From Pseudoalteromonas luteoviolacea (lineage in GTDB: Bacteria; Pseudomonadota; Gammaproteobacteria; Enterobacterales; Alteromonadaceae), in contig NZ_CP015411.1 of NCBI RefSeq assembly GCF_001750165.1, forward strand, positions 530,001-594,000: a stretch of DNA of 64,000 nt, written 5' to 3'. Positions 43,546-52,750 of this stretch are shown here, one piece after another; position 1 is the first letter of the stretch; the number at the start of each line of letters is the position of its first letter. Below the pieces are notes generated by a model that was not told the origin of the DNA, did no database searches, and saw nothing but the letters and a program-made list of their open reading frames with translations. Position numbers and translations under genes: made by a program.

Positions 43546-45288
43546 ATGAATATTAAAACTTTATTAATTGAAAAAGCCAATGCAGCGATGCAAGCTGCGG
43601 GCATTCCAGAAGGTACAAATCCAGCGGTTACACAATCTACTCGCCCGCAATTTGGTGATTACCAAATCAATGGCGCAATGGGCGCTGCAAAAGCACTCAA
43701 AACGAATCCGCGAGAAGTTGCACAGAAGATCATTGATAACTTAGATATCGACGATGTTGCTGCAAAAACTGAAATTGCTGGCCCAGGTTTTATCAATATT
43801 CACTTAAAGCCTGAGTTTTTATCCTCAAGCTTAGAAGCGGCAAATCAAGACGCTAAGCTAGGTGTCGCTGAGCACAAGGAACCGCATAAGGTTGTTGTTG
43901 ATTACTCTTCTCCAAACCTTGCAAAAGAAATGCACGTTGGTCACCTGCGTTCAACGATTATTGGTGACGCTGTTGTACGTGCACTTGAATTCCGTGGTGA
44001 CAAGGTGATCCGCCAAAACCATATGGGAGACTGGGGCACGCAGTTTGGCATGTTGATCGCACACCTTGAGGACTTACTTGAGCAAGGTATTGATCTTGAG
44101 GCGGTGGCACTGGCAGATTTAGAAAGTTTCTATCGCGATGCGAAAAAACGTTTTGATGATGAGGAAGGTTTCGCGGATAAAGCACGTGATTACGTTGTTA
44201 AATTACAAGGTGGTGATGCGCACTGTGAAAAATTGTGGCAGCTTTTTATCGATACATCAGTAAAACACTCTGAAGAAGTCTACAAAAAGCTGAATGTAAC
44301 TCTTGGCCGTGAAGACATCAAAGCTGAGAGTGCATATAACGCACGTCTTAATGGTGTAATCGAACTGCTCAAAGAAAAAGGCATTGCGGTAGAAGACCAA
44401 GGTGCACAAGTGGTATTCCTTGATGAATTAGCGAATAAAGATGGTGAGCCTTCTGTCTTCATCGTACAAAAATCAGGTGGTGGTTTCTTATATTCTACAA
44501 CTGATTTAGCTGCGTGTGATTATCGCTCTAATGAACTAGGTGTAGACCGTATTTTGATTTTTGTTGATGCGCGTCAGGGCCTACACTTTAATCAGGTTGA
44601 GATCACGGCACGCAAAGCGGGCTTACTAAAAGAAAAAACCAGCTACGAACCAAGTTTGTTTGGCACCATGATGGGAGATGATGGTAAACCATTTAAAACT
44701 CGTACTGGTGGCACCATTAAATTGGCAGACTTGCTAGATGAAGCCGTTGGTCGTGCATCGGATAAATTGGCTGAACGCGCATCAGAGTTATCTGAAGAAG
44801 CACGTGCAGAGATCGCCCGTAAAGTAGGTATTGGTGCGGTCAAATATGCTGATTTATCAAAGCATCGCACCAGCGATTATATCTTTAACTGGGATACAAT
44901 GTTGAGCTTTGAAGGCGCAACGGCTCCTTACCTTCAATATGCTTACACACGTGTCAAGAGTATCTTCCGTAAGGCGAATGTTGATAGTCATACTTTAGCT
45001 GGTAATATCGTTATTACAGAGCCGCAAGAAAAAGCACTTGCATTGAAGCTTTTACAACTAGAAGAAGTGCTTGATCTGATGATCAATGAGGCGACACCAC
45101 ACGTATTATGTGGTTACCTATATGAGCTTGCGAGCTTATATATGTCTTTCTACGAGGCTTGTCCTATTTTGAAAGATGATGTTTCAGAGCAAGCGCGTGA
45201 TAGTCGCTTAGTCCTATGTAATTTAGTGGCTAAAACACTTCACACCGGCTTAGATTTATTGGGCATTGAAGTAATGGAACAAATGTAA
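43546..45288 (+). CDS. argS: Arginyl-tRNA synthetase
   Basis: 580 residues (E. coli 577). N-terminal tRNA-binding Add1 domain, then the class I HIGH-type motif in SSPNLAKEMHVGHLRSTIIGD (HVGH), RFDDEEGF region and the DALR anticodon-binding C-terminal domain starting near YLQYAYTRVKSI. As usual for ArgRS the KMSK signature is degenerate (FKTRTGG). It charges tRNA-Arg. Confidence 0.97.
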   Translation: MNIKTLLIEKANAAMQAAGIPEGTNPAVTQSTRPQFGDYQINGAMGAAKALKTNPREVAQKIIDNLDIDDVAAKTEIAGPGFINIHLKPEFLSSSLEAANQDAKLGVAEHKEPHKVVVDYSSPNLAKEMHVGHLRSTIIGDAVVRALEFRGDKVIRQNHMGDWGTQFGMLIAHLEDLLEQGIDLEAVALADLESFYRDAKKRFDDEEGFADKARDYVVKLQGGDAHCEKLWQLFIDTSVKHSEEVYKKLNVTLGREDIKAESAYNARLNGVIELLKEKGIAVEDQGAQVVFLDELANKDGEPSVFIVQKSGGGFLYSTTDLAACDYRSNELGVDRILIFVDARQGLHFNQVEITARKAGLLKEKTSYEPSLFGTMMGDDGKPFKTRTGGTIKLADLLDEAVGRASDKLAERASELSEEARAEIARKVGIGAVKYADLSKHRTSDYIFNWDTMLSFEGATAPYLQYAYTRVKSIFRKANVDSHTLAGNIVITEPQEKALALKLLQLEEVLDLMINEATPHVLCGYLYELASLYMSFYEACPILKDDVSEQARDSRLVLCNLVAKTLHTGLDLLGIEVMEQM

Positions 45289-45310
45289 GTTCGAATACTT
45301 TTAATGCGAT

Positions 45311-45338
45311 AAAAGCCGCCAATCAAGGCGGCTTTTTA
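45311..45338 (+). terminator. Terminator of argS
   Basis: aaaagccgcc-aatcaa-ggcggcttttt: perfect stem with T run, about 25 bases after the stop. Confidence 0.93.
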
Positions 45339-45401
45339 TTTACATATCACTCCTTTTGGTGACAGAGTGAAGTTGTTTAAAAATGCTAAGGAATCGCCAA
45401 G

Positions 45402-46043
45402 ATGAAATTAGATGACATCCGCAGAGAATATGTACAAGGTGGGTTGCGCCGAGAAACGTTGCAAGATAACCCCATTGAGCAATTTGAGATTTGGTTGAAA
45501 CAAGCGGTTGAGGCAAAGTTTAGTGCAGATCCAACCGCGATGGTGGTCGCAACGGTTGATAAAGATGGACAGCCTTCTCAACGTATTGTGCTGCTGAAAA
45601 ACCTAGATCAAAATGGGTTTGTCTTTTTTACCAATACAGGTTCTAAAAAAGCGCAGGACTTGTCCGCAAATAATAAAATCTCTTTACACTTTCCGTGGCA
45701 TGCGATTGAACGTCAAGTAATTGTTTATGGTGAAGCAAAACCATTAAGTACAGCGGCTGTTGCTAAGTACTTTTTGTCACGTCCCAAAGAGAGTCAGCTG
45801 GCAGCGTGGGCGTCTCAGCAATCGCGACCAGTGTCATCTAGACAGGCATTAATGCAAACATTTGAAGGCATGAAAAGTAAGTTTGCCAAGGGGGATATTC
45901 CCCTACCAGATTTTTGGGGCGGATACTGTGTTGTGCCACATAAAATAGAGTTTTGGCAAGGAGGGGAGCATCGCTTACATGATCGCTTTATGTATGTGAA
46001 GCAAGCTGATGATAATTGGTCTATTGAGCGTTTAAATCCGTAA
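45402..46043 (+). CDS. pdxH: Pyridoxamine 5'-phosphate oxidase
   Basis: 213 residues (E. coli 218). FMN-dependent oxidation of PNP or PMP to pyridoxal 5'-phosphate, the last step of vitamin B6 supply. Visible are DDIRREYVQGGL, the FMN-site R-I-V-L-L-K, FFTNTGSKKAQDL, SRPKESQLAAWASQQS and the C-terminal WQGGEHRLHDRFMY and ERLNP. The TatD-type gene begins directly after the stop. Confidence 0.97.
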   Translation: MKLDDIRREYVQGGLRRETLQDNPIEQFEIWLKQAVEAKFSADPTAMVVATVDKDGQPSQRIVLLKNLDQNGFVFFTNTGSKKAQDLSANNKISLHFPWHAIERQVIVYGEAKPLSTAAVAKYFLSRPKESQLAAWASQQSRPVSSRQALMQTFEGMKSKFAKGDIPLPDFWGGYCVVPHKIEFWQGGEHRLHDRFMYVKQADDNWSIERLNP

Positions 46044-46808
46044 ATGCGCTTTATCGACAGTCATTGTCACTTAGACTTTGATGAACTTGCCGATAACTTA
46101 ACGAAATATATGTCAGATGCTCTAGCGTCTGGCATAACACAGTTTGTGGTGCCTGGTATATCATTGGCACAAAGCAAAAGTCTATTAGCGTTTTCGCAAA
46201 AGCACCCTAGTTGCCATATTTCATTTGGTTTGCACCCTTACTTTCTCACCGCTCACAGTCGTGACGAAATGGCACTCTTGGCTGATTTAGCTGAACAAAA
46301 TAGCGAGCAGTTGGTAGCCATCGGGGAATGTGGGATCGATAGTCAGTGCGATGATCTAGAGCTACAACAAGCACTATTTAAATCCCATATAGTATTAGCG
46401 AATCGCTTGGGTTTGCCGATGATTGTACATCATCGTCAAAGTCATCATTTAATTGCACAGGCTTTTAAGCAAACTCCGCCTCAATTCGGTGGTGTGATCC
46501 ACGCATTCTCAGGTTCACTGCAACAAGCCCAGTATTACTTAAAGTTAGGTTTTAAGTTGGGGTTGGGTGGTACTATTACTTATCCACGAGCCAAAAAAAC
46601 CCGAGAGGTTGTGAGTCGTTTACCGCTTTCAAGTTTTGTATTAGAAACGGATGCGCCTTCAATGCCGGTTTTTGGTTTCCAAGGGCAGATAAATGTCCCC
46701 GTGCGTTTGATAGATATTTTTGCTCAGGTGTGCCAGTTGAGAAACGAATCCGAGGATGAAATCGCCCAAGCATTGTACGCGACGTCATGTCGTGTGTTTT
46801 CGATTTAA
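46044..46808 (+). CDS. yjjV: TatD-family metal-dependent hydrolase, YjjV type
   Basis: 254 residues, a TIM-barrel hydrolase. Metal ligands: HCHLD at residues 7-11, GECGID with the bridging Glu, HHR, and the Asp of ETDAPSMPVFGFQGQ, a stretch typical of YjjV rather than TatD or YcfH. Probable 3'-5' DNase or phosphoesterase in the cytoplasm; biological role unsettled. The ATG follows the pdxH stop with no gap, so the pair is co-translated. Confidence 0.9.
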   Translation: MRFIDSHCHLDFDELADNLTKYMSDALASGITQFVVPGISLAQSKSLLAFSQKHPSCHISFGLHPYFLTAHSRDEMALLADLAEQNSEQLVAIGECGIDSQCDDLELQQALFKSHIVLANRLGLPMIVHHRQSHHLIAQAFKQTPPQFGGVIHAFSGSLQQAQYYLKLGFKLGLGGTITYPRAKKTREVVSRLPLSSFVLETDAPSMPVFGFQGQINVPVRLIDIFAQVCQLRNESEDEIAQALYATSCRVFSI

Positions 46809-46856
46809 TTGCATTGGGCTGATAGAGTTGTTGTTAGAACTCTGGGTGATGCAAGC

Positions 46857-47489
46857 TTATTCCTGATCGTTTATATCCTGCTGTTGTTCGTCTCTGATAA
46901 TGTGCTTTTTAACATCGCGACGTGTCAGCGCTCGGCCAATTTGCCAAGTAAAAACGCCAACAATAATGAGCATCAACAGCACGATACGTCCTAACTGATG
47001 GAAGTGTTTGTGACTCTCACTCATCGCCGCGTCTGTCAGGTACTCGATACTAACAAAGCCTATCGTGCGCTCATTATCTTCAATTTTACTCACAATGGCA
47101 TCTTTACTTGGATTGATCCCCGCGAGACCTTCAGGTAGTCCGGTAAAATCGGGGGCTTGTGTTATGCCATCATTACCAATAATAAATTGCCCTTTTTGAT
47201 TATAGATTGCGACTGATAGCACGTACTCATCACTGGCTAAATGATTACTGAGCGTTCTGAGTCTAGGTGTATCCATGCGTATCAGTGGCTCTGCCGCATT
47301 AAGTGCAAATTGCTTGATAAGGCTTTGTCCTGTGTGATTGGCGTTGGTATGTAGTAACTGATGAGAGCGAAAGCTGGTATTGGTGGCTATCCACAGTAGT
47401 GCAAGTAAACAGCCAGCCGCAATAATGAGCCTCAGCAGTCGTTTACTTTTTGAAGATTTTAAAAAACTATTTGCTTGCGTATTTTTCAT
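46857..47489 (-). CDS. ytjB: YtjB/Smp-type membrane protein
   Basis: 210 residues. Membrane segments near 20-38 and 170-188 flank a periplasmic domain (about 40-165), followed by a basic/acidic cytoplasmic tail. Segments such as NAAEPLIRMDTPRLRTLSNHLASDEYVLSVAIYN and GFVSIEYL match the YtjB family, which in E. coli is divergent from serB just as here. Function unknown; topology resembles a sensor half. Confidence 0.85.
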   Translation of the reverse strand: MKNTQANSFLKSSKSKRLLRLIIAAGCLLALLWIATNTSFRSHQLLHTNANHTGQSLIKQFALNAAEPLIRMDTPRLRTLSNHLASDEYVLSVAIYNQKGQFIIGNDGITQAPDFTGLPEGLAGINPSKDAIVSKIEDNERTIGFVSIEYLTDAAMSESHKHFHQLGRIVLLMLIIVGVFTWQIGRALTRRDVKKHIIRDEQQQDINDQE

Positions 47490-47562
47490 AGTTACAGCTT
47501 GTTGGCTGACATTATTTTCATTAGATGTTAAAAAGAGCGTATACCCATATGAGGAGCGCTCA

Positions 47563-48591
47563 ATGCCAATGCAAAATATGATAGATGTCGACCAACTTGA
47601 TGTCCGCCCTGTTGAAGATCAACTTACCTTATCAAAGTGGTATGAATTTGAAAATGCCCAAGCTGAGAAAGGGGAGGTGTTAACAGAGAAGACCGCACAG
47701 TATATTGTTCTATTTGGTGCGCGCTTGGCTGGCACTACTCTAAAGGCGTTTCTAGACGCTTTGACATTAATGCATATCGTGCCGCATACCGTCTGTGCCT
47801 ATCAAGCCCATCCTGATTTACCTATTGGTGTGGCCATCAAAGCAGGGCTACCTGCTGGTGAGTTACCTAAATCAGATATTCGTCATGCTGCAAAAAAGCT
47901 AGGCTGCCAAGGGGCTATACTACCTAATTTGCCGCAACTAGATATACCAGGGTTATTGGTAATGGATATGGACTCCACTGCAATTGAAATTGAATGTATT
48001 GATGAAATTGCGCGTTTAGCAGATGTGTATGACGAGGTAGCTTCAGTTACCGCGGAAGCAATGGCAGGTAAGTTAGCTTTTAGTGAGAGTCTACACAAAC
48101 GGGTAGCAAAGTTACAAGGTATCGAATTAAGTCTTATTTCACCACTTAAAGATGATTTGCCACTGATGATGGGGATTAAGCAGCTGTGTGAGGTGCTAAA
48201 GACGAAAAATTGGCGGTTAGCTATCGCATCGGGCGGGTTTACCTGGTTTGCAGAGGCGCTGCAAGAGAGGTTGTCGTTGGATCACGTCTATGCCAACACA
48301 TTAGAAATTGATGCTCAAAGGCTAACTGGCCGTGTTATCGGAGATATCGTTGATGCTGAGAAAAAAGCGGAAGTGTTGAACGCTTTACGTGAGCGCTACA
48401 CCGTGGATACTGGACAAGTGATTGCCATCGGTGATGGGGCGAATGATTTAGTGATGATGGCAGCGGCAGATTTAGGTGTAGCCATTCACGGTAAGCCCAA
48501 AGTGGTAGAGCAGGCAGATGCCGCTATTTGCGAAGGGTCATTATTGCAACTACTGCATTTTATGACAGTACCTTTGCCTAGAGAGTATTAG
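47563..48591 (+). CDS. serB: Phosphoserine phosphatase
   Basis: 342 residues from the ATG at 47563, supported by gaggag seven bases upstream; the frame is open from 47380 but that part overlaps ytjB. N-terminal ACT-like regulatory domain (about 10-110), then the HAD core: MDMDSTAIEIECIDEIA with the nucleophile Asp, ASGGFTWF (motif II) and GDGANDLVMM (motif IV). It releases phosphate from phosphoserine in the last step of serine synthesis. Confidence 0.95.
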   Translation: MPMQNMIDVDQLDVRPVEDQLTLSKWYEFENAQAEKGEVLTEKTAQYIVLFGARLAGTTLKAFLDALTLMHIVPHTVCAYQAHPDLPIGVAIKAGLPAGELPKSDIRHAAKKLGCQGAILPNLPQLDIPGLLVMDMDSTAIEIECIDEIARLADVYDEVASVTAEAMAGKLAFSESLHKRVAKLQGIELSLISPLKDDLPLMMGIKQLCEVLKTKNWRLAIASGGFTWFAEALQERLSLDHVYANTLEIDAQRLTGRVIGDIVDAEKKAEVLNALRERYTVDTGQVIAIGDGANDLVMMAAADLGVAIHGKPKVVEQADAAICEGSLLQLLHFMTVPLPREY

Positions 48592-48669
48592 CCATAATCA
48601 AAGTGGCATGAGTCATATTCATGTATAAATAGATCTATAAACATAACAATAGTGAAAAGGAAAGTGACA

Positions 48670-48813
48670 ATGAAAATCAAGCTAAATAAAAAGAACTTAA
48701 AAACACTTAACAACGATAAAGTGATTTCTGCACAAAAAACCAAAGTAATCGCTGGCGGTATCAGCGATTACGTGTGTAGTGGTATTGAGGCATGTGACGT
48801 CGGCGTTAAGTAA
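48670..48813 (+). CDS. Small double-glycine-leader peptide (candidate bacteriocin or RiPP precursor)
   Basis: 47 residues from the ATG at 48670 with aaggaaa eight bases upstream. The N-terminal 30 residues are Lys-, Leu- and Asn-rich (MKIKLNKKNLKTL) and end in VIAGG, like the leaders removed by C39-peptidase ABC exporters. The short remainder (ISDYVCSGIEACDVGVK) is acidic and has two cysteines. Peptides with this leader shape occur in Pseudoalteromonas-like bacteria as candidate secreted or modified peptides. No modifying enzyme or exporter lies next to it. It has its own terminator and sits between serB and the pdh operon. The gene is too short for routine ORF calling. Confidence 0.75.
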   Translation: MKIKLNKKNLKTLNNDKVISAQKTKVIAGGISDYVCSGIEACDVGVK

Positions 48814-48826
48814 TTTAATTTAAGCG

Positions 48827-48870
48827 AGGAAGCTACTTGCTTGTTACTATGCAAGGTCTAGCTTCCTTTT
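48827..48870 (+). terminator. Terminator of the small GG-leader peptide gene
   Basis: aggaagcta (48827-48835) pairs with tagcttcct (48859-48867), extended inside by cttgc (48836-48840) with gcaag (48851-48855), and followed by a T run. It begins 13 bases after the stop codon, which supports the reading of that short gene as real and separately transcribed. Confidence 0.9.
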
Positions 48871-48938
48871 AGATAACTACTTTAATACTTTTTCATCCCT
48901 TCAAATACGTGTCTGCGCATTAATCATCGGAATCACTC

Positions 48939-48949
48939 TGGTCTGACCA
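48939..48949. promoter_or_regulatory. PdhR-like operator, distal
   Basis: tggtctgacca: the T-G-G-T-nnn-A-C-C-A core of the PdhR binding consensus in a perfect palindrome, about 270 bases before pdhR. Part of the 350-base non-coding stretch 48871-49220, which has no gene. Confidence 0.55.
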
Positions 48950-49083
48950 TTTTTATTTTTCTTTGCAATCAATTTTAATTGTATAAAGTTTAATCTGAAT
49001 GGATGTCAAAAAAAGGATATTAAAAGCGATGAAAAGGTGTAATTTTGACAGCCGAGCTTGATTTTGATAACTTATTGTCCAAA

Positions 49084-49098
49084 TTTGGTATGACCAAT
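49084..49098. promoter_or_regulatory. PdhR-like operator, proximal
   Basis: tttggtatgaccaat, flanked on both sides by A/T: closely matches the PdhR consensus ATTGGTnnnACCAAT. It lies 123 bases before pdhR and probably mediates autoregulation of the pdhR-aceEF-lpdA operon by pyruvate. Confidence 0.75.
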
Positions 49099-49220
49099 TT
49101 ACCTTGCTGGTCACAATATACTAAATGATTAAGTAAATATTGCTAAGTTTTAAAGACTTACAAGTAATGTAGGGGCTTCATACTTAGCTGGTGGATATAA
49201 CCCAAACTGGCGTGTTATCA

Positions 49221-49970
49221 ATGTCTTTGAAGATTAAAGCTGCGAAACTCTCGGATGTGATTTTAGAGCAATTGGAAAACATGATTTTAGAAGGATCATT
49301 GCTTCCCGGTGAAAAGCTACCTCCCGAACGAGAGCTTGCCAAGCAGTTTGAAGTATCCCGCCCGTCGTTAAGAGAGGCGATTCAAAAACTCGAAGCCAAA
49401 GGGTTAGTGACGCGTCGCCAAGGTGGCGGTACGTACGTTAAAAACCAGCTAGAGGAAGGGCTAACTGATCCACTTTTCGACTTGATTAGTAAACACCCTG
49501 AGTCTCAGTTTGACTTGCTTGAATTCCGTCATGCCCTTGAAGGCATCGCTGCGTATTATGCAGCGCTTCGAGGCACAGACAATGATATGGATAAAGTAAA
49601 GCAAAGCTACGACAACATTGCTGAGGTAGGGGATGATTTAGCCCTAAAAGCCAAAGCAATCAATGCGTTTCATTTCACTGTAGCAGAAGCGTCACATAAT
49701 GTGGTGTTACTGCATTTAGTGAGAGGAATGCAAACGTTACTTGAGCAAAATGTATTGCAGAACTTAACCGTGTTGGTGCAAAAATCAGATGTGAGTGAGC
49801 AGCTTGCACAGCATCGAGCGGTACTGATGGATGCCGTGATCCAAGGGGATCCGGAAAAGGCAAGGCTTGCGAGTAACGCACACTTAGCCTTCATCGAAGA
49901 AGCATTACTTGAAGCGGGTAGAGAACGTTCTCGTATTGAACGGAGCCTGCGTCGCACTAAGCAGCAATAA
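49221..49970 (+). CDS. pdhR: Pyruvate dehydrogenase complex repressor (GntR family)
   Basis: 249 residues from the ATG at 49221, aligned with the N-terminus of E. coli PdhR (KLSDVI...); the frame reaches back to a GTG at 49191. Winged helix-turn-helix at about 8-75 with PGEKLPPERELAKQFEVSRPSLREAIQKLEAKGL and RRQGGGTYV; FCD effector domain about 90-235 (LLEFRHALEGIAAYYAAL, NVVLLHL), then a basic tail RSRIERSLRRTKQQ. It senses pyruvate and represses the downstream operon. Two PdhR-like sites lie upstream. Confidence 0.95.
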   Translation: MSLKIKAAKLSDVILEQLENMILEGSLLPGEKLPPERELAKQFEVSRPSLREAIQKLEAKGLVTRRQGGGTYVKNQLEEGLTDPLFDLISKHPESQFDLLEFRHALEGIAAYYAALRGTDNDMDKVKQSYDNIAEVGDDLALKAKAINAFHFTVAEASHNVVLLHLVRGMQTLLEQNVLQNLTVLVQKSDVSEQLAQHRAVLMDAVIQGDPEKARLASNAHLAFIEEALLEAGRERSRIERSLRRTKQQ

Positions 49971-50072
49971 GTTAGGTAAATTCGGTCTTTTAAGCAAAAT
50001 CGAGCAATTATGCTTGATTGCGTCATTGGCGCATTGAATAAATTTGCATTTAAAACATAAGGAACACTCCAT

Positions 50073-52739
50073 ATGTCTGAAGTCAATAAGTTTGACGTTG
50101 ACGCGTTAGAAACCCAAGAGTGGTTACAAGCGCTTGAATCAGTTGTGAAAGAAGAAGGCGTAGAACGTGCGCAATTCTTACTTGAGCAAGTGCTAGAGCA
50201 AGCCCGCCTAGATGGCGTGGATATGCCTACAGGTATTACTACAAACTATGTAAATACCATTCCTGCAGGCCAAGAACCAGCTTACCCTGGTGATACCACG
50301 ATTGAACGCCGTATCCGCTCTATCGTGCGTTGGAATGCGATCATGATCGTACTTCGTGCGTCTAAAAAAGACCTAGAGTTAGGCGGCCATATGGCGTCTT
50401 ACCAGTCTTCAGCAGCATTTTATGAAATGTGTTTCAACCACTTCTTCCGTGCGCCAAACGAGAAAGACGGTGGTGATTTAGTCTATTACCAAGGTCATAT
50501 TTCACCAGGTATCTATGCACGTGCGTTCCTTGAAGGTCGTTTAACTGAAGAGCAGTTAGATAACTTCCGTCAAGAAGTAGATGGCAAAGGTATTTCTTCA
50601 TACCCTCACCCTAAATTGATGCCTGAGTTCTGGCAATTCCCAACAGTATCTATGGGTCTTGGTCCAATCGCATCAATCTATCAAGCTCGTTTCCTTAAAT
50701 ACTTAGAAGGTCGTGGTCTTAAAGAGACTAACGAGCAGCGCGTATACGCGTTCCTTGGTGATGGTGAGATGGATGAGCCAGAATCACGTGGTGCAATCTC
50801 ATTTGCAGCGCGTGAGAAGCTAGATAACCTATGTTACCTGATCAACTGTAACCTACAGCGTCTTGACGGCCCAGTAATGGGTAACGGTAAGATCATTCAA
50901 GAACTTGAAGGCCTATTTAAAGGTGCTGGTTGGAACGTGATCAAAGTTGTTTGGGGTTCTGGTTGGGATACGCTATTAGCGAAAGACACAACTGGTAAGC
51001 TTCTTCAGCTAATGAACGAAACAATCGATGGTGACTACCAGACATACAAAGCGAAAGATGGCGCGTATGTACGTGAGCACTTCTTTGGTCGTTACCCAGA
51101 GACTGCAGCACTCGTTGCTGACATGACAGATGATGAAATCTTTGCACTTAAGCGTGGTGGTCATGATACATCTAAACTTTACGCAGCTTATAAAGCGGCG
51201 CAAGATGAGAAAGGTCGTCCAACAGTTATCCTAGCTAAAACGGTAAAAGGTTATGGCATGGGTGAAGCTGCGGAAGGTAAAAACATTGCGCACCAAGTTA
51301 AGAAAATGGACATGTCTAGCGTTGAGCACTTGCGTTCACGTTTAGGTCTAGAAGATCTGGTTTCTGACGAAGAAATTGCAAACTTACCTTACCTTACGCT
51401 TAAAGAAGGCTCTGCAGAGTACGAATACCTGCACGCACGCCGTAAAGCGCTACACGGTTACACGCCACAGCGTCTACCTAACTTCACACAAGCACTTGAG
51501 CTACCAAAATTGGAGCAGTTTAAGCCGCTACTTGAAGAGCAAAAGCGTGATATCTCAACGACAATGGGTTACGTACGTGCGCTAAACATCTTGTTAAAAG
51601 ACAAGGGTGTTGGCAAAAACATCGTACCAATCATTGCGGATGAAGCGCGTACTTTCGGTATGGAAGGTCTATTCCGTCAAATCGGTATTTATAACCCACA
51701 CGGTCAGAACTACACACCTCAAGATCGCGACATCGTTTCTTACTACAAAGAAGCAACGTCAGGTCAGGTACTGCAAGAAGGTATTAACGAGCTAGGTGCA
51801 ATGTCTTCATGGGTTGCTGCTGCAACGTCATACAGCACAAATGACCTACCGATGATCCCATTCTACATCTACTACTCTATGTTCGGTTTCCAACGTGTTG
51901 GCGACATGGCGTGGATGGCAGGTGACCAACAAGCACGTGGTTTCCTATTAGGTGCTACAGCTGGTCGTACAACGCTAAACGGTGAAGGTCTACAGCACGA
52001 AGATGGCCACTCGCACATTCAAGCAGGCACGATTCCTAACTGTATTTCTTACGACCCAACGTTCGTATTTGAAGTGGCGGTTATCTTGCAAGATGGTATT
52101 CGTCGTATGTACGGTCCAGAGCAAGAAAACGTGTTCTACTACCTAACGCTGATGAACGAAAACTATCACCAGCCAGCAATGCCTGAAGGCGCTGAAGAAG
52201 GTATCCGTAAAGGTATCTACAAGCTTGAGTCAAACGCAGGTGAGAAAGCACACGTACAACTTATGGGTTCAGGCACAATCTTGAATGAAGTACGTAAAGC
52301 GGGTGAGATCCTAAGCGAAGAGTACGGCATTGGTTCAGATGTATTCTCTGTGACGTCATTCAATGAGCTAGCTCGTGACGGTCAAGATGCTGAGCGTTTC
52401 AACATGCTTAACCCAGAAGCGGATGCAAAAGTACCTTACATTGCAACTGTACTTGGTGAGTCTCCTGCGATTGCAGCGACTGACTACATGAAGAACTATG
52501 CAGATCAAGTACGTGCATTCATGCCAAGCAGCTCTTACAAGGTACTAGGTACTGACGGTTACGGTCGTTCAGACAGCCGTGAAAACCTACGTCGTCACTT
52601 CGAAGTGAACGCAGGTTATGTAGTTGTTGCTGCACTTAACGAACTTGCTCAACAGGGCAAGGTTGAAAAATCAGTTGTTGCTGACGCTATCAAGAAATTT
52701 GATATCGACACAACAAAAGCTAACCCACTTTACGCATAA
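50073..52739 (+). CDS. aceE: Pyruvate dehydrogenase E1 component (homodimeric)
   Basis: 888 residues (E. coli 887). Thiamine diphosphate-dependent decarboxylation of pyruvate and transfer of the acetyl group to the lipoyl arms of AceF. The ThDP motif GDGEMDEPESRGAI...NCNLQRLDG is intact, as are the substrate-side HEDGHSH and RDGQDAERFN. Follows pdhR by 102 bases; aceF begins 11 bases after the stop. Codon use looks like a highly expressed gene. Confidence 0.98.
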   Translation: MSEVNKFDVDALETQEWLQALESVVKEEGVERAQFLLEQVLEQARLDGVDMPTGITTNYVNTIPAGQEPAYPGDTTIERRIRSIVRWNAIMIVLRASKKDLELGGHMASYQSSAAFYEMCFNHFFRAPNEKDGGDLVYYQGHISPGIYARAFLEGRLTEEQLDNFRQEVDGKGISSYPHPKLMPEFWQFPTVSMGLGPIASIYQARFLKYLEGRGLKETNEQRVYAFLGDGEMDEPESRGAISFAAREKLDNLCYLINCNLQRLDGPVMGNGKIIQELEGLFKGAGWNVIKVVWGSGWDTLLAKDTTGKLLQLMNETIDGDYQTYKAKDGAYVREHFFGRYPETAALVADMTDDEIFALKRGGHDTSKLYAAYKAAQDEKGRPTVILAKTVKGYGMGEAAEGKNIAHQVKKMDMSSVEHLRSRLGLEDLVSDEEIANLPYLTLKEGSAEYEYLHARRKALHGYTPQRLPNFTQALELPKLEQFKPLLEEQKRDISTTMGYVRALNILLKDKGVGKNIVPIIADEARTFGMEGLFRQIGIYNPHGQNYTPQDRDIVSYYKEATSGQVLQEGINELGAMSSWVAAATSYSTNDLPMIPFYIYYSMFGFQRVGDMAWMAGDQQARGFLLGATAGRTTLNGEGLQHEDGHSHIQAGTIPNCISYDPTFVFEVAVILQDGIRRMYGPEQENVFYYLTLMNENYHQPAMPEGAEEGIRKGIYKLESNAGEKAHVQLMGSGTILNEVRKAGEILSEEYGIGSDVFSVTSFNELARDGQDAERFNMLNPEADAKVPYIATVLGESPAIAATDYMKNYADQVRAFMPSSSYKVLGTDGYGRSDSRENLRRHFEVNAGYVVVAALNELAQQGKVEKSVVADAIKKFDIDTTKANPLYA

Positions 52740-52750
52740 GAGGCAAAAAC

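Noticed and set aside
47380..47562. N-terminal extension of serB
   Set aside because: It runs through the start of the divergent ytjB, and the ATG at 47563 has a proper ribosome binding site.
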